Below are positions 9,354 through 17,869 of a stretch of 44,218 bases of DNA, in pieces (position 1 is the first letter of the stretch; every line of letters begins with the position of its first letter). The DNA comes from an uncultured Gammaproteobacteria bacterium (lineage in GTDB: Bacteria; Pseudomonadota; Gammaproteobacteria; Pseudomonadales; Porticoccaceae). Location of the stretch: contig CAJXRS010000007.1 of the NCBI GenBank assembly GCA_913060555.1, positions 1-44,218 on the forward strand, in the 5' to 3' direction. The notes beneath the pieces are model-generated. The model saw nothing but the letters and a program-made list of their open reading frames with translations. It searched no databases and was not told the origin of the DNA. The translations under genes and the position numbers were made by a program.

Positions 9354-10748
9354 ATGGCTATCAAACAGGTCAAAGTCAGCGTCAATGATCTGACTATCGG
9401 CATGTACGTGTCCCAGCTCGATTGCGCCTGGACCCACACGCCTTTCCTGCTGCAAGGCTTTCAGATCCGCACCACCGAAGACATCGACACAGTTCGGCAT
9501 TACTGTGATTATGTCTTCATCGACACCACCAAGGGGAAGCGCCCCCTGGACGCGCAACCGCCTCCTGTTGCCGGCTTGTCCGGAGGCACACCCCGCAATC
9601 GCCAGAGGTCCCTGCAGGCGCTGGGACAGCGGCGCCTGGAGGCCAACGAGCCCAGCCCCCTGGTGGTCCGCAAGGGTATCTACACGACCACGGTATCCCT
9701 GCGCGCGGAAATGCGCCATGCCCAGGCGTTGCTCCGAACGCTGCAGGCGCAACTGGTGCAGGCCGCCAAACAGATTGCCAAAGGCCGGCTCGCCGACTAC
9801 GATCAGCTCAAGCACAGCGTCGACGGCATGGTGGAAAGCATCCTGCGCTGCCCCGACGCCTTCACCTGGCTCATCCGCCTGCGCCAGCACGATCAGAACG
9901 TCCACGGCCACAGCCTCAGGTCGGCACTCTGGGCGGTTCAGTTCGCCCGTTTCGTGGGTATGGACAAGCGGGAGATCGCCACCCTGTGCATGGGCACGCT
10001 GCTCAAGGACATCGGCAAGATTCGGGTGCCCGCGCAGATATTGCGCAAGCGCAACCGCGCTCCGGAAGAAGAGGCCGAGTACCAAAAGTTCGTCATGCAT
10101 GGGGTGGACATGCTGCGCCAAACCCGCGACGTCGAACCCCGGGTCATTTCGGTGGTGCGCTACCACTGCGAGCGCATGAAGGGTTCCGGATTTCCCGAGG
10201 GCCTGATGGGCAGCAAGATCCCGCTGCTGGCCAGGATCGCGGGTATCGCCACGGTATTCGACGCGATCAGCAATCCACTCGAAGCGGAACAACCGGTGGC
10301 GCCGTCCAAGGCGGTCAGCCTGCTCTATGACATGCGTGCCACCGAGTTCCAGGAGGATCTGGTGGTACAGTTCATTCAGTCCATCGGACTCTATCCCGCG
10401 GGAACCCTGGTGGAGCTGACCACTGGAGACATCGGTATCGTGGTCGAACAGCATCCCAAGTCCAGATTGACGCCCCAGGTCGCTGTGCTGGACCAGAACG
10501 GCGGCGATCTGAACCGGAATTTTCTGTTGATCGACCTCAAGGAGCAGGACGCGGCGCGTGAACTGCTGGTGGCCGGCGGGCGGGATGGCGGCCTGGGCAC
10601 CGAGCGCATCGCCATTGCGCGCGATCTCGAGCCCACTGGTTACGATATCGATGTGAAGGCCATCTCGACCCTCTTCATGCAGGCCGAGGCGGAGCGCAAG
10701 GCGAGCTTTTTCGAGCAGTTGCGCGACCGTTTCCGCGGCAACTCCTGA
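9354..10748 (+). CDS. HD-GYP-like protein with DUF3391 and a degenerate active site
   Basis: HD-GYP proteins normally hydrolyse cyclic di-GMP. The ORF-track start is 32 codons early; the family start is MAIKQVKVSVNDLTIGMYVS, after AAAGGA. Residues 1-130 are a DUF3391-type domain (LLQGFQIRT, YVFIDTTKG); residues about 165-350 are the HD-GYP fold. The canonical LLHDIGKI is LLKDIGKI here (Lys218 in place of the metal-binding His), HHERWDGSGYP is YHCERMKGSGFP (Cys, Lys276 and Phe substitutions), and ADVFDA is ATVFDA. Other framework residues remain (IRVPAQILRK, SKIPLLARIAGI). The protein is therefore probably a c-di-GMP receptor or scaffold, or a weak enzyme; this is inference. It is 464 aa and lies after hemE. 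Confidence 0.88.
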   Translation: MAIKQVKVSVNDLTIGMYVSQLDCAWTHTPFLLQGFQIRTTEDIDTVRHYCDYVFIDTTKGKRPLDAQPPPVAGLSGGTPRNRQRSLQALGQRRLEANEPSPLVVRKGIYTTTVSLRAEMRHAQALLRTLQAQLVQAAKQIAKGRLADYDQLKHSVDGMVESILRCPDAFTWLIRLRQHDQNVHGHSLRSALWAVQFARFVGMDKREIATLCMGTLLKDIGKIRVPAQILRKRNRAPEEEAEYQKFVMHGVDMLRQTRDVEPRVISVVRYHCERMKGSGFPEGLMGSKIPLLARIAGIATVFDAISNPLEAEQPVAPSKAVSLLYDMRATEFQEDLVVQFIQSIGLYPAGTLVELTTGDIGIVVEQHPKSRLTPQVAVLDQNGGDLNRNFLLIDLKEQDAARELLVAGGRDGGLGTERIAIARDLEPTGYDIDVKAISTLFMQAEAERKASFFEQLRDRFRGNS

Positions 10749-10785
10749 TCGAGACGCATCGCTCGATCCGGCACTGCAATCAGGA
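10743..10785. terminator. Hairpin between convergent HD-GYP gene and psd
   Basis: Nested inverted repeats lie in the 43-bp convergent gap: GATCGAG/CTCGATC (7 bp, 10747-10753 with 10762-10768) and, outside it, TCCTGA/TCAGGA. Only a weak T-run follows (TTCTT), so termination in either direction is plausible but not strong. Confidence 0.4.
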
Positions 10786-10791
10786 TTCTTG

Positions 10792-11637
10792 CTACGCTGT
10801 TCCGAGTGCTTGCCCGGTGCGAATCTGCGCTCCGGCAGTAGCGGTCAAGACCATCCCCGGCGGGGTGAGGACGATCACCGTGGAACCGAAGCGAAAACGG
10901 CCCAGTTCAGCGCCGCGGTCAAAGGCGAGCGCCAAATCCTCGGCGTCGAATTGGCGTCGGTGTTGCAGCCCCGGCCGGTAGTATCCCTGCCAGCGGGTCT
11001 CGATGCCTGCGACCAGCAGCGCACCCACCATCACCACGGCAATTTCTCCCCAGTCGGTGGCAAACCAGCACACCAAGCGTTCATTACCGGCGTAGAGTCC
11101 GGGCAGGGCGGCATCGGTCCGCGGGTTGACCGAGAACAGCCGGCCCGGCAGATAGTTGGCGGCGAGCAAGCGACCCGCCAGCGGCAGGTGGACGCGGTGG
11201 TAATCGCGCGGAGACAGATAGATGGTGGCGAAACTGCCGCCCCTGAGCGCTGCCAGTCGGGATCCGGTTTCGCCCAGCAATGCCGGCAACGGCAATGCGT
11301 GCCCCTTGGCCTGCAGCGCACAGTCGTCGCGGAGTATGCCGGCGGCGCTGAGCGTGCCGTCGGCCGGCGAGACCAGGGTCCGTTCATTGCCGGCCAGGGG
11401 GCGTGCGCCTTCCCGCAGCGCGCGGGTGAAGAACTCGTTGAATGAGTCGTAACGCCGCCAGTCGGACTCCGCAGCTTCGCCGAGATCGATACTGTAACGG
11501 TGAATCGCGGCGCGGATCAGCAGGTTTCGCGCCCAGGGCCGACGACAGTCGGCCACCTGCCCGGCGAGACGGCTGAGCAGATGCTGGGGCAACAGTCGTT
11601 GCAGCGCGATATACAGGGGATCGGGCAGTGGGATCAT
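10792..11637 (-). CDS. psd: Phosphatidylserine decarboxylase
   Basis: Pyruvoyl-dependent inner-membrane enzyme that makes phosphatidylethanolamine. Features are SFNEFFTRAL, the catalytic Asp in VSPADGTLS, the His in SPRDYHRVHLP, and the self-cleavage site near the C terminus as RFRFGSTVIVL. The usual motif is LGST; here it is FGST, which keeps the Gly-Ser pair needed to form the pyruvoyl group. At 281 aa it matches the type I family. It sits 50 bp after rsgA on the same strand, a common gammaproteobacterial pairing. Confidence 0.96.
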   Translation of the reverse strand: MIPLPDPLYIALQRLLPQHLLSRLAGQVADCRRPWARNLLIRAAIHRYSIDLGEAAESDWRRYDSFNEFFTRALREGARPLAGNERTLVSPADGTLSAAGILRDDCALQAKGHALPLPALLGETGSRLAALRGGSFATIYLSPRDYHRVHLPLAGRLLAANYLPGRLFSVNPRTDAALPGLYAGNERLVCWFATDWGEIAVVMVGALLVAGIETRWQGYYRPGLQHRRQFDAEDLALAFDRGAELGRFRFGSTVIVLTPPGMVLTATAGAQIRTGQALGTA

Positions 11638-11687
11638 TGGTGGTCTCGGCAGTGCGTGCGGATGACGGCAAGCGCGTGGCGTCTCCC

Positions 11688-12659
11688 TCAGTGCGCAGTC
11701 CGTTCCGGCCGCCGCAGCTGATGGAAGCTCTCCAGGCGCTGAGGGTCGATCTCGCCGCGCCGTGCCGCCTCGATCAGGGCGCAGCCGGCATCGACCCGGT
11801 GCCCGCAGTTACGGAACCGGCATCGGGAGGCGAGTGGCAACAGCTCGACAAAGCCGCGCAGCAGGTGGTCGTCGTCCGCGCACGCGACGTCGAATTCGCG
11901 AATCCCCGGTGCATCGATCACGGCACCGCCAGGCAGGGCGTAGAAGCGAGCGACCGTGGTGGTATGGCGCCCCTTGACGGCGGCTTGCGACAATTCGCCC
12001 ACGGCGGCGCCGGCGTCCGGGAACAGACGATTGAGGAGCGAGGATTTGCCCACGCCCGACTGGCCGCAGAAGATGCTCAGGCTGCCCGCCAGGTGCGCTC
12101 GCAGGTCGTCGATCCCGAGGCCGGTGTGTGCCGAGACCCGGAGCAGGGGATAGCCGATACGGGCGCGGGATTCACCGATTTCCTCGGCGAGCTCGCTGCC
12201 CGGCAGGTCGCATTTGTTGATTACCAGTAACGCTTGGATGCGCTCGATTTCGGCGGCGGCGAGGAAGCGGTCGACCAGCGCGGCATGGGGTTCAGGGCGG
12301 GGGGCGATGACAATCGCGATGCGGTCGATATTGGCGGCGATTACCCGCACCCGGCTGTTTTCGCGGCGCCTCAGCAGGCTGCGCCGTGGCGCCAGTGCGG
12401 TCACCACGCCCTGGTTCTGCTCCGCCTGCCAGAGTACCCGGTCGCCGACCACGGGCTCCAGATTCGCGCGCAGGTGGCAACGTCTCGCCGGACCGTCCAG
12501 GTGGCCGGCATCGACGATCTCGACGTCCTTGCCGAAGCGCGCGGTCACCACGCCCTCGCGCAGCTCGGAATCTGCAGCTTCCTGGCTCTGCGCCAGGGCT
12601 TGCGCGTGCCCGGTCCCTATGCGTCGCTGTTGGCGGAGTGACAACCGGCGTTTGCCCAT
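11688..12659 (-). CDS. rsgA: Ribosome small-subunit biogenesis GTPase RsgA
   Basis: Circularly permuted GTPase that checks late 30S maturation. An N-terminal OB fold is followed by G4 VINKCDLPG, G5 VSAHTGLG, then G1 GQSGVGKSSLLN, the switch segment GRHTTTVARF and G3 DAPGIREF. This permuted order is the family hallmark. The C-terminal zinc-binding CRFRNCGHRVDAGC is present. At 323 aa it is normal length, with a basic N terminus (MGKRRLSLRQQRRI). It is transcribed away from orn and upstream of psd. Confidence 0.97.
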   Translation of the reverse strand: MGKRRLSLRQQRRIGTGHAQALAQSQEAADSELREGVVTARFGKDVEIVDAGHLDGPARRCHLRANLEPVVGDRVLWQAEQNQGVVTALAPRRSLLRRRENSRVRVIAANIDRIAIVIAPRPEPHAALVDRFLAAAEIERIQALLVINKCDLPGSELAEEIGESRARIGYPLLRVSAHTGLGIDDLRAHLAGSLSIFCGQSGVGKSSLLNRLFPDAGAAVGELSQAAVKGRHTTTVARFYALPGGAVIDAPGIREFDVACADDDHLLRGFVELLPLASRCRFRNCGHRVDAGCALIEAARRGEIDPQRLESFHQLRRPERTAH

Positions 12660-12676
12660 TCAGATTTGGCCCTGTG

Positions 12677-12706
12677 TTGACGGGCGCTTAGCATATAGGA
12701 TATCGC
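12677..12706 (+). promoter_or_regulatory. Candidate orn promoter
   Basis: TTGACG (12677-12682) is a 5/6 match for a -35 box; TATCGC (12701-12706) at 18 bp is a weak -10. It lies in the 101-bp divergent rsgA/orn gap. Confidence 0.35.
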
Positions 12707-12760
12707 GCATGTCCCCCATTGGTTCCGCCCGCTGCGCGGTGTCCCGTTGACGGAGTCGGC

Positions 12761-13312
12761 ATGGCAACTATCGCCCACGAGGATCTCAACCTGATCTGGA
12801 TCGATCTGGAAATGACCGGATTGGATACGGTCAACGACACCATCATCGAGATCGCCACCCTGGTTACCGATGCCGAACTCAGCGTGTTGGCCGAGGGCCC
12901 CAGTATCGCCATTTATCAGCCGGATTCCGTGCTGGCGCAGATGGATGAATGGAACACCCGTCAGCACGCCAGGTCCGGGTTGGTGGAACGGGTGCGCGCC
13001 AGTCGCCATCGCGCCCGGGATGCGGAGCTCGAGACCCTGGAGTTCCTGCGCGGCTGGGTGACCGGTGGTGTATCTCCCATGTGCGGCAACTCGATCTGTC
13101 AGGATCGCCGCTTTCTCGCTCGGGAAATGCCGGAGCTGGAGGCGTACTTCCACTACCGCAACCTGGATGTGAGCACGCTCAAGGAGTTGGCGCGGCGCTG
13201 GCGGCCGGAGCTGCTGCCGGGCCTGCAGAAGCAGGCGCGTCACCTGGCCATGGAGGATATCCGCGATTCGGTGGAGGAACTGCGCTACTATCGCGAGCGC
13301 CTGATCCGTTGA
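12761..13312 (+). CDS. orn: Oligoribonuclease
   Basis: DEDDh 3'-5' exoribonuclease that degrades di- and short oligoribonucleotides, including pGpG from c-di-GMP turnover. The ORF track begins 14 codons early; the family start is [20 protein letters not shown]. Catalytic residues are visible in IDLEMTGLD (D, E), [10 protein letters not shown] (D) and ARHLAMEDI (H, D). Most homologues have NSIGQDRRF; the Cys here is a small deviation beside the active site. At 183 aa it is normal. Confidence 0.96.
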   Translation: MATIAHEDLNLIWIDLEMTGLDTVNDTIIEIATLVTDAELSVLAEGPSIAIYQPDSVLAQMDEWNTRQHARSGLVERVRASRHRARDAELETLEFLRGWVTGGVSPMCGNSICQDRRFLAREMPELEAYFHYRNLDVSTLKELARRWRPELLPGLQKQARHLAMEDIRDSVEELRYYRERLIR

Positions 13313-13506
13313 TCCAGCAGCTGTTTTTTGCAAGGCTCAGGGAGGAGGATCGCCGGCAAGGCGGGCAGCGCGCGGCGCCGCAGATGACCTGACAGAGCAG
13401 CCCGTCGACGCTCTGCCAGCCTTTGTGACCGCCCGCAGCCCACCTCCCCCTGCGGGCCTCATGTGCCGCTGCGACGCCAGGGGGGCCAGACCTGAGGAGA
13501 ATAATA
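13313..13506. other. Intergenic region after orn with T-run and two hairpins
   Basis: Just after orn, CAGCAGCTG is followed by TTTTTT (about 13322-13327), a weak intrinsic terminator. Further on are two perfect inverted repeats: CAGAGC/GCTCTG (about 13393-13415) and GCCCGCAG/CTGCGGGC (13431-13438 with 13450-13457). No ORF or recognised RNA was seen. The CoA ligase ribosome site (GAGGAG) is at the end of the region. Confidence 0.35.
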
Positions 13507-15165
13507 ATGAAACCAGACTCGATGCTTACCCCGGAGCGTATTCGTGACATGCGCGCTGCCGGCTGGTGGCAGGACCGGTACCTGTTCGAACATTTCGAAG
13601 CGGCGGTGACCGCGGTTCCCGATCGCACCGCGGTGGTGGATCATCGGACAGAGAGCGGGATCCGCCACGCGCTGAGCTACCGCGAACTCGACGCAAGGGT
13701 GAGCCGGATCGCCGCCGGCTTGGCTGCGGTGGGCGTGGGTTGTGGCGAAGTGGTGTCCTTTCAGTTGCCCAACTGGTGGGAATTCGTCGCCATCCATCTG
13801 GCGTGCCTCAAGCTCGGTGCCATCAGCAACCCGCTGATGCCAATCTTCCGGGAGCGCGAGCTGGAGTTCATGGTGGATTTTGCGGAGTCCCGGGTGTTGA
13901 TCGTGCCCGGCCGCTTCCGCGGCTTTGATCACGAGGCCATGGTCGAGGGGATGCGCGCCAGGTTGCCCCGCCTCGAACACCTGTTCGTGGTCGGGGGCAG
14001 CGGAGCCAATGCCTTCGAGACTGCGCTGTTGGGCGCCGAAGTGGCAGCGCCGGCGGAATCCCGGGGAGCGGCGCGTCCCGATCCGTCCGAAGTCATGCTG
14101 CTCATGTACACCTCGGGTACCACAGGCACGCCCAAGGGTGTCATGCACTGCTCCTACACCCTGGATTACAACATCGCGCGAGTCATCGAGCGTTGCGCAC
14201 TGACCGCCGAGGACGTCATCTTCATGGGATCGCCGCTGGCCCACCTCACCGGCTTTCTGTACGGCATGTGGATGCCCCTGGTACTGCAGACCGCCATGGT
14301 CCTGCAGGATGTCTGGCAGCCCGAAACCGCCTGGCGTTTGATCGGCGAGGAGCGCACCTCCTTCGCCATGGGAGCCACGCCGTTTCTGGCCGACCTGACC
14401 CATTCCGAGGCGGCGCCGCGGTACAACTCCGACCGCTTCCGGCTGTTCGTCTGCGGGGGCGCGCCCATTCCCCGGGTGCTGGCGGAGAACGCCGCCCGAC
14501 AGCTGGAAATCTCGCTGATGGCGGTGTGGGGCATGACCGAGTGCGGGGCCGTCACCATGACCGGACTGGACGATCCGCCCGAGAAAGTCTTCGGTACCGA
14601 TGGGATCATCGTGTCCGGCAGCGAGGTGCGGGTGGTCGACCAGGAAGGCCGGCCGCTGCCGGCCGGGGAAGAGGGGCGCCTGCAACAGCGGGGGCCGGCG
14701 ACCTTCATCGGCTACCTCAAACGCCCCGAGGCCTACGACGTCGACGCCGAGGGCTTCTTCGAGACGGGCGACCTGGCGCGTATGGATGCCGATGGCTATA
14801 TCCGCATTACCGGCAGATCCAAGGACATCATCATTCGCGGCGGGGAGAACATCCCGGTGATCGAGGTCGAGAACCTGCTCTACAAACATCCGGCAGTCGC
14901 CGATTGCGCGGTAGTGGCCATGCCCGATGAGCGGCTCGGAGAGCTGGGCTGCTGCTTTGTGACGCTGAATCCCGGCGCCGAGCTGAGCTTCGCGGAAATG
15001 ATCGATTTTCTCCGCCAGCAGGGCATCGCCAGGAATTACCTGCCGGAGCGCCTCGAAGTGGTCGAGGCCATGCCGCGCACCGCCAGCGGCAAGATCCAGA
15101 AATTCGAACTGCGCGAAATCGCCAAGCAGTTCCGTCGTCCACAAGTGCTGAAAGGAGCCTCATGA
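13507..15165 (+). CDS. Acyl-CoA ligase, AliA-like (cyclohexanecarboxylate-CoA ligase family)
   Basis: ANL-superfamily enzyme that activates a carboxylic acid with ATP and CoA through an acyl-AMP. The AMP-binding P-loop is MYTSGTTGTPKGV; other motifs are WGMTECG, FFETGDLARMDADGYI, GRSKDIIIRGGENI and PRTASGKIQKFELRE, which holds the catalytic Lys. From memory, the N terminus (ELDARVSRIAAGL, LPNWWEF, FRERELEFM) resembles R. palustris AliA and related alicyclic or medium-chain ligases more than long-chain FadD. It is 552 aa, and its stop overlaps the start of an acyl-CoA dehydrogenase (ATGA), so substrate activation and dehydrogenation are coupled. The exact substrate is inferred. Confidence 0.87.
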   Translation: MKPDSMLTPERIRDMRAAGWWQDRYLFEHFEAAVTAVPDRTAVVDHRTESGIRHALSYRELDARVSRIAAGLAAVGVGCGEVVSFQLPNWWEFVAIHLACLKLGAISNPLMPIFRERELEFMVDFAESRVLIVPGRFRGFDHEAMVEGMRARLPRLEHLFVVGGSGANAFETALLGAEVAAPAESRGAARPDPSEVMLLMYTSGTTGTPKGVMHCSYTLDYNIARVIERCALTAEDVIFMGSPLAHLTGFLYGMWMPLVLQTAMVLQDVWQPETAWRLIGEERTSFAMGATPFLADLTHSEAAPRYNSDRFRLFVCGGAPIPRVLAENAARQLEISLMAVWGMTECGAVTMTGLDDPPEKVFGTDGIIVSGSEVRVVDQEGRPLPAGEEGRLQQRGPATFIGYLKRPEAYDVDAEGFFETGDLARMDADGYIRITGRSKDIIIRGGENIPVIEVENLLYKHPAVADCAVVAMPDERLGELGCCFVTLNPGAELSFAEMIDFLRQQGIARNYLPERLEVVEAMPRTASGKIQKFELREIAKQFRRPQVLKGAS

Positions 15166-16322
15166 GCCTGCCCTGGTTGACCGAAGACGAAAGATTCATT
15201 CAGGAGACCGCCCAGCGTTTCGCCCGTGAGCGCCTCGCCGAGGGTTACCTGGCGCGCAGCAAGGAAGAGTGCATCGACCGCGGACTGATGCGCGAACTCG
15301 GTCAGCTGGGGCTGATCGCGCCAACCCTGGATGAGCGCTACGGCGGCATCGGTTCCTCCAGCGTGGTCGCCGGACTCATCTGCGAGGCGCTGGCCTACGC
15401 CGACATCAATGTCAGCTATGTGCCCATGATCGCTCCGCTGGTCGGTGGCGTCATCCAGCAGCACGGCAGCGAGGCGATGAAGGACGAGGTGCTGCCGCAG
15501 CTCGCCGGTGGCGAAATCATGATCCAGCTCGGGCTCACCGAGCCCCGCGGCGGTTCGGATGCCGCCAACCTCGCCCTGCGCGCGACCCCCAGGGGCGATT
15601 GTTTCGTCCTCAACGGGGAAAAGACGTCCATCACCTACGGCGCCCAGGCGGAGATGATGTTGCTGTTCGCGCGCACCGATGCGGATACTCCGGGCGCGCG
15701 CGGGGTCACGGCATTTCTGGTGCCGCTCGATCTCCCCGGGGTGACCTGCACCAGGTTCGAGGATGTCGGCAGCCGGCCCGTGGGGCGTGGCTCGGTGTTC
15801 TTCGATGATGTCGAGTTGCCCGGCACGGCAATGGTGGGCAATCTGGGAGAGGGATTCACCAAGGTGATGCAGGGGTTCGATCTGAGCCGCTTCCTGATCG
15901 CCCTGCAGTGCGTCTCGGCGGCCCAGGCCTCGGTCGACGAAACCTGGCAATACGTCCAGCAGCGCGAGGCCTTCGGGCGGCCGCTGGCCAAGTTTCAGGG
16001 CACCACTTTTCCGCTCGCGGAGCATGACAGCAGGCTCGCCGCGGTGCGCGCCCTGTGTTACCAGGGTCTGGCGGCGCGCGATCGCGGGCTGCCCCACACC
16101 AAGGAGGCGGCGATGGTGAAGTGGATGGGTCCGAAATGGGGCACCGACATCATCCAGAGCTGCCTGGTGCTGCACGGCCACTACGGCTGGGGTATGGAGC
16201 TTCCGCACCTGCAGCGCATGATCGACGTCATGGGACTGCAGATCGGCGACGGCACCGCCCATATCATGAAGACCATCATTGCCCGCGAGACCATCGGCCC
16301 GATCGGCGTGGCGTACAAATAG
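15162..16322 (+). CDS. Acyl-CoA dehydrogenase, AliB-like, with Asp at the usual catalytic Glu position
   Basis: FAD-dependent alpha,beta-dehydrogenation of an acyl-CoA. Family motifs include IQLGLTEPRGGSDAANL (FAD/substrate loop), FVLNGEKTSITYGAQA, FDLSRFLIALQCV, EAFGRPLAKFQG and the C-terminal GDGTAHIMKTIIARE. In classical short- and medium-chain enzymes the last motif reads YEGTxQI, with Glu as catalytic base; here the equivalent is Asp363. As I recall, Asp at this position is reported for cyclohexanecarboxyl-CoA and cyclohexenecarboxyl-CoA dehydrogenases, which agrees with the AliA-like partner upstream. It is 386 aa, coupled by a 4-bp overlap. Isobutyryl or other branched substrates remain possible. 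Confidence 0.87.
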   Translation: MSLPWLTEDERFIQETAQRFARERLAEGYLARSKEECIDRGLMRELGQLGLIAPTLDERYGGIGSSSVVAGLICEALAYADINVSYVPMIAPLVGGVIQQHGSEAMKDEVLPQLAGGEIMIQLGLTEPRGGSDAANLALRATPRGDCFVLNGEKTSITYGAQAEMMLLFARTDADTPGARGVTAFLVPLDLPGVTCTRFEDVGSRPVGRGSVFFDDVELPGTAMVGNLGEGFTKVMQGFDLSRFLIALQCVSAAQASVDETWQYVQQREAFGRPLAKFQGTTFPLAEHDSRLAAVRALCYQGLAARDRGLPHTKEAAMVKWMGPKWGTDIIQSCLVLHGHYGWGMELPHLQRMIDVMGLQIGDGTAHIMKTIIARETIGPIGVAYK

Positions 16323-16404
16323 CGGCGGCAAGGTGCTTCTTTTCCGGGGTACACTGGGGCGATTTCGTCGGCGGATCCCGAGCCGCGCATCAGGGAGTCT
16401 TTCG

Positions 16405-17259
16405 ATGTTCAGGAAATTCCGCGACCAACCCTGGTACCTGTTCCGCTATATGCTGGTCTGGACCCTGGTGCTCGGTGCCTTGTCGGCGCTGTTATGGTCG
16501 CCGCCGCCCAGCACGGCTGCCGGCTGGCTGCTCGCGTTGACCATTGCCCTGGTCATCAGCACCAGGTTCGACGCCATGCTGGCGGCGTTGATTCCCGCCC
16601 TGGCGCTCAGCCCGGAGCCGGGGACGACTCTGTTGTGGCTGGTTCTGCTGCTGCCGGTCACCTGGTCTTTGGGCGTCGTGCTGGCGGTGTTCATTCACAA
16701 TGCCAGTCACGATCAATTCCGGCCCCGTTGGCTGAATCCCGTGGTCGGCGAGCTGGCGGGTTGGTGTCTGCGCGTCAATCTGCTGGGTTGGAAAATGGTG
16801 CACTACTACCACCACAGATATGCTGACGACCCCGAGCGCGACCCCCACCCTCCCGGAACCATGAGATTTTGGCCCTATGCCAATTCCATGCAGGACGCTC
16901 ATTATCTCCATGCCCGTCATCAGGAGTTGCACGGCATGTCGTCCTGGTTCTACCTCCTGGTCGGAGTGGTGGCATTCACCGGCTTTGCGTTGATGCCGCT
17001 CAGCTGGTACCTGCTGTTGGGACCGACCTGGTTTGCCGCAGTGTGGATGCCGATTCTGCTGTCCGGCTGGTGGCTGTACGTGGTCATCAACTACTACACC
17101 CATCCGCCGGGGGTCGATGGTCGCAACCATGCGGTCGATCTCTGTGCGCGCCCCTGGCACCGACTGGTCAATCGGGTCGGCTTCGGGGTGTTGTACCATG
17201 CCGCGCACCACCGCAATGCGCGCTTGTTCAACCCGAGGCCGGCGAGCTCGGCCGGATAG
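16405..17259 (+). CDS. Membrane di-iron fatty acid desaturase / carotenoid ketolase-like protein
   Basis: Integral membrane oxygenase of the histidine-box superfamily. The ORF-track start is 42 codons early; MFRKFRDQPWYLF follows CAGGGAG. Hydrophobic segments lie at about residues 15-30, 38-60, 72-98, 190-212 and 216-240. Histidine boxes are HNASHDQF (about 101), HYYHHRYADD (about 134), HARHQELHG and the C-terminal YHAAHHRNARLFN. The spacing fits desaturases, hydroxylases and CrtW-type ketolases; I cannot tell which. No carotenoid or lipid synthesis genes adjoin it. It is 284 aa. Confidence 0.78.
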   Translation: MFRKFRDQPWYLFRYMLVWTLVLGALSALLWSPPPSTAAGWLLALTIALVISTRFDAMLAALIPALALSPEPGTTLLWLVLLLPVTWSLGVVLAVFIHNASHDQFRPRWLNPVVGELAGWCLRVNLLGWKMVHYYHHRYADDPERDPHPPGTMRFWPYANSMQDAHYLHARHQELHGMSSWFYLLVGVVAFTGFALMPLSWYLLLGPTWFAAVWMPILLSGWWLYVVINYYTHPPGVDGRNHAVDLCARPWHRLVNRVGFGVLYHAAHHRNARLFNPRPASSAG

Positions 17260-17357
17260 GGGAGTAACCGGCTTTTCACCACCGGGGCTATGCGATAATT
17301 CAGCGCACTTTGCGCGGACGTTTCCCCCGGGATTCCACTCAATACAGGAGGCTCTAT

Positions 17358-17840
17358 ATGCCCATCCAAGTTGGCGATACCATGCCCGAAGGGCGCTTCA
17401 ATATCATGAAAGCGGACGGCCCGGGTTCGATCAGTACCCAGGAACTGTTCGACGGCAAGAAAGTGGTGCTGTTTTCGGTGCCCGGCGCCTTCACCCCCAC
17501 CTGCTCTCGGGATCACCTGCCCGGGTTCATCGAAAAGGCGGACGAGATCAAGGCCAAGGGCGTGAACACCGTCGCCTGCATGGCGGTCAACGATGCCTTC
17601 GTCATGGATGCCTGGGGTAAACAGGCCGGTGCCGAGGGCAAGGTGTTGACGCTCGCCGACGGCAATGGCGACTATACCAAGGCACTGGACCTGGTCATGG
17701 ACGGTACCGGGTTCGGCCTGGGCATGCGCGGCCGGCGCTTTGCGTTGATCGTCAATGACGGCAAGGTCGAGGAGGCCTTCATCGAGGAAGGCGGGCAGTT
17801 CAAGGTCAGTTCCGCGGACAACGTCCTCGCCCATCTGTAA
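17358..17840 (+). CDS. Peroxiredoxin, Prx5-type
   Basis: Thiol peroxidase that reduces hydrogen peroxide and alkyl hydroperoxides. The peroxidatic Cys49 lies in PGAFTPTCSRDHLPGF, the Prx5/AhpE-like motif. The only other cysteine is Cys74 (TVACMAVND), so the enzyme is probably 1-Cys or glutaredoxin/thioredoxin-assisted. The ORF track starts 16 codons early; CAGGAGG precedes this ATG. A GATAAT box at 17294-17299 could be its -10. It is 160 aa. Confidence 0.93.
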   Translation: MPIQVGDTMPEGRFNIMKADGPGSISTQELFDGKKVVLFSVPGAFTPTCSRDHLPGFIEKADEIKAKGVNTVACMAVNDAFVMDAWGKQAGAEGKVLTLADGNGDYTKALDLVMDGTGFGLGMRGRRFALIVNDGKVEEAFIEEGGQFKVSSADNVLAHL

Positions 17841-17869
17841 GCGCCGGCCGCCGATCCGGTCGGTGTCCG

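Noticed and set aside
8313-10454. 713-residue ORF antisense to hemE and the HD-GYP gene
   Set aside because: Shadow of GC-rich sense genes; no recognisable motif or ribosome site.
13459-15144. 561-residue ORF antisense to the CoA ligase
   Set aside because: Reverse-complement frame of a clear ANL-family gene; no family features of its own.
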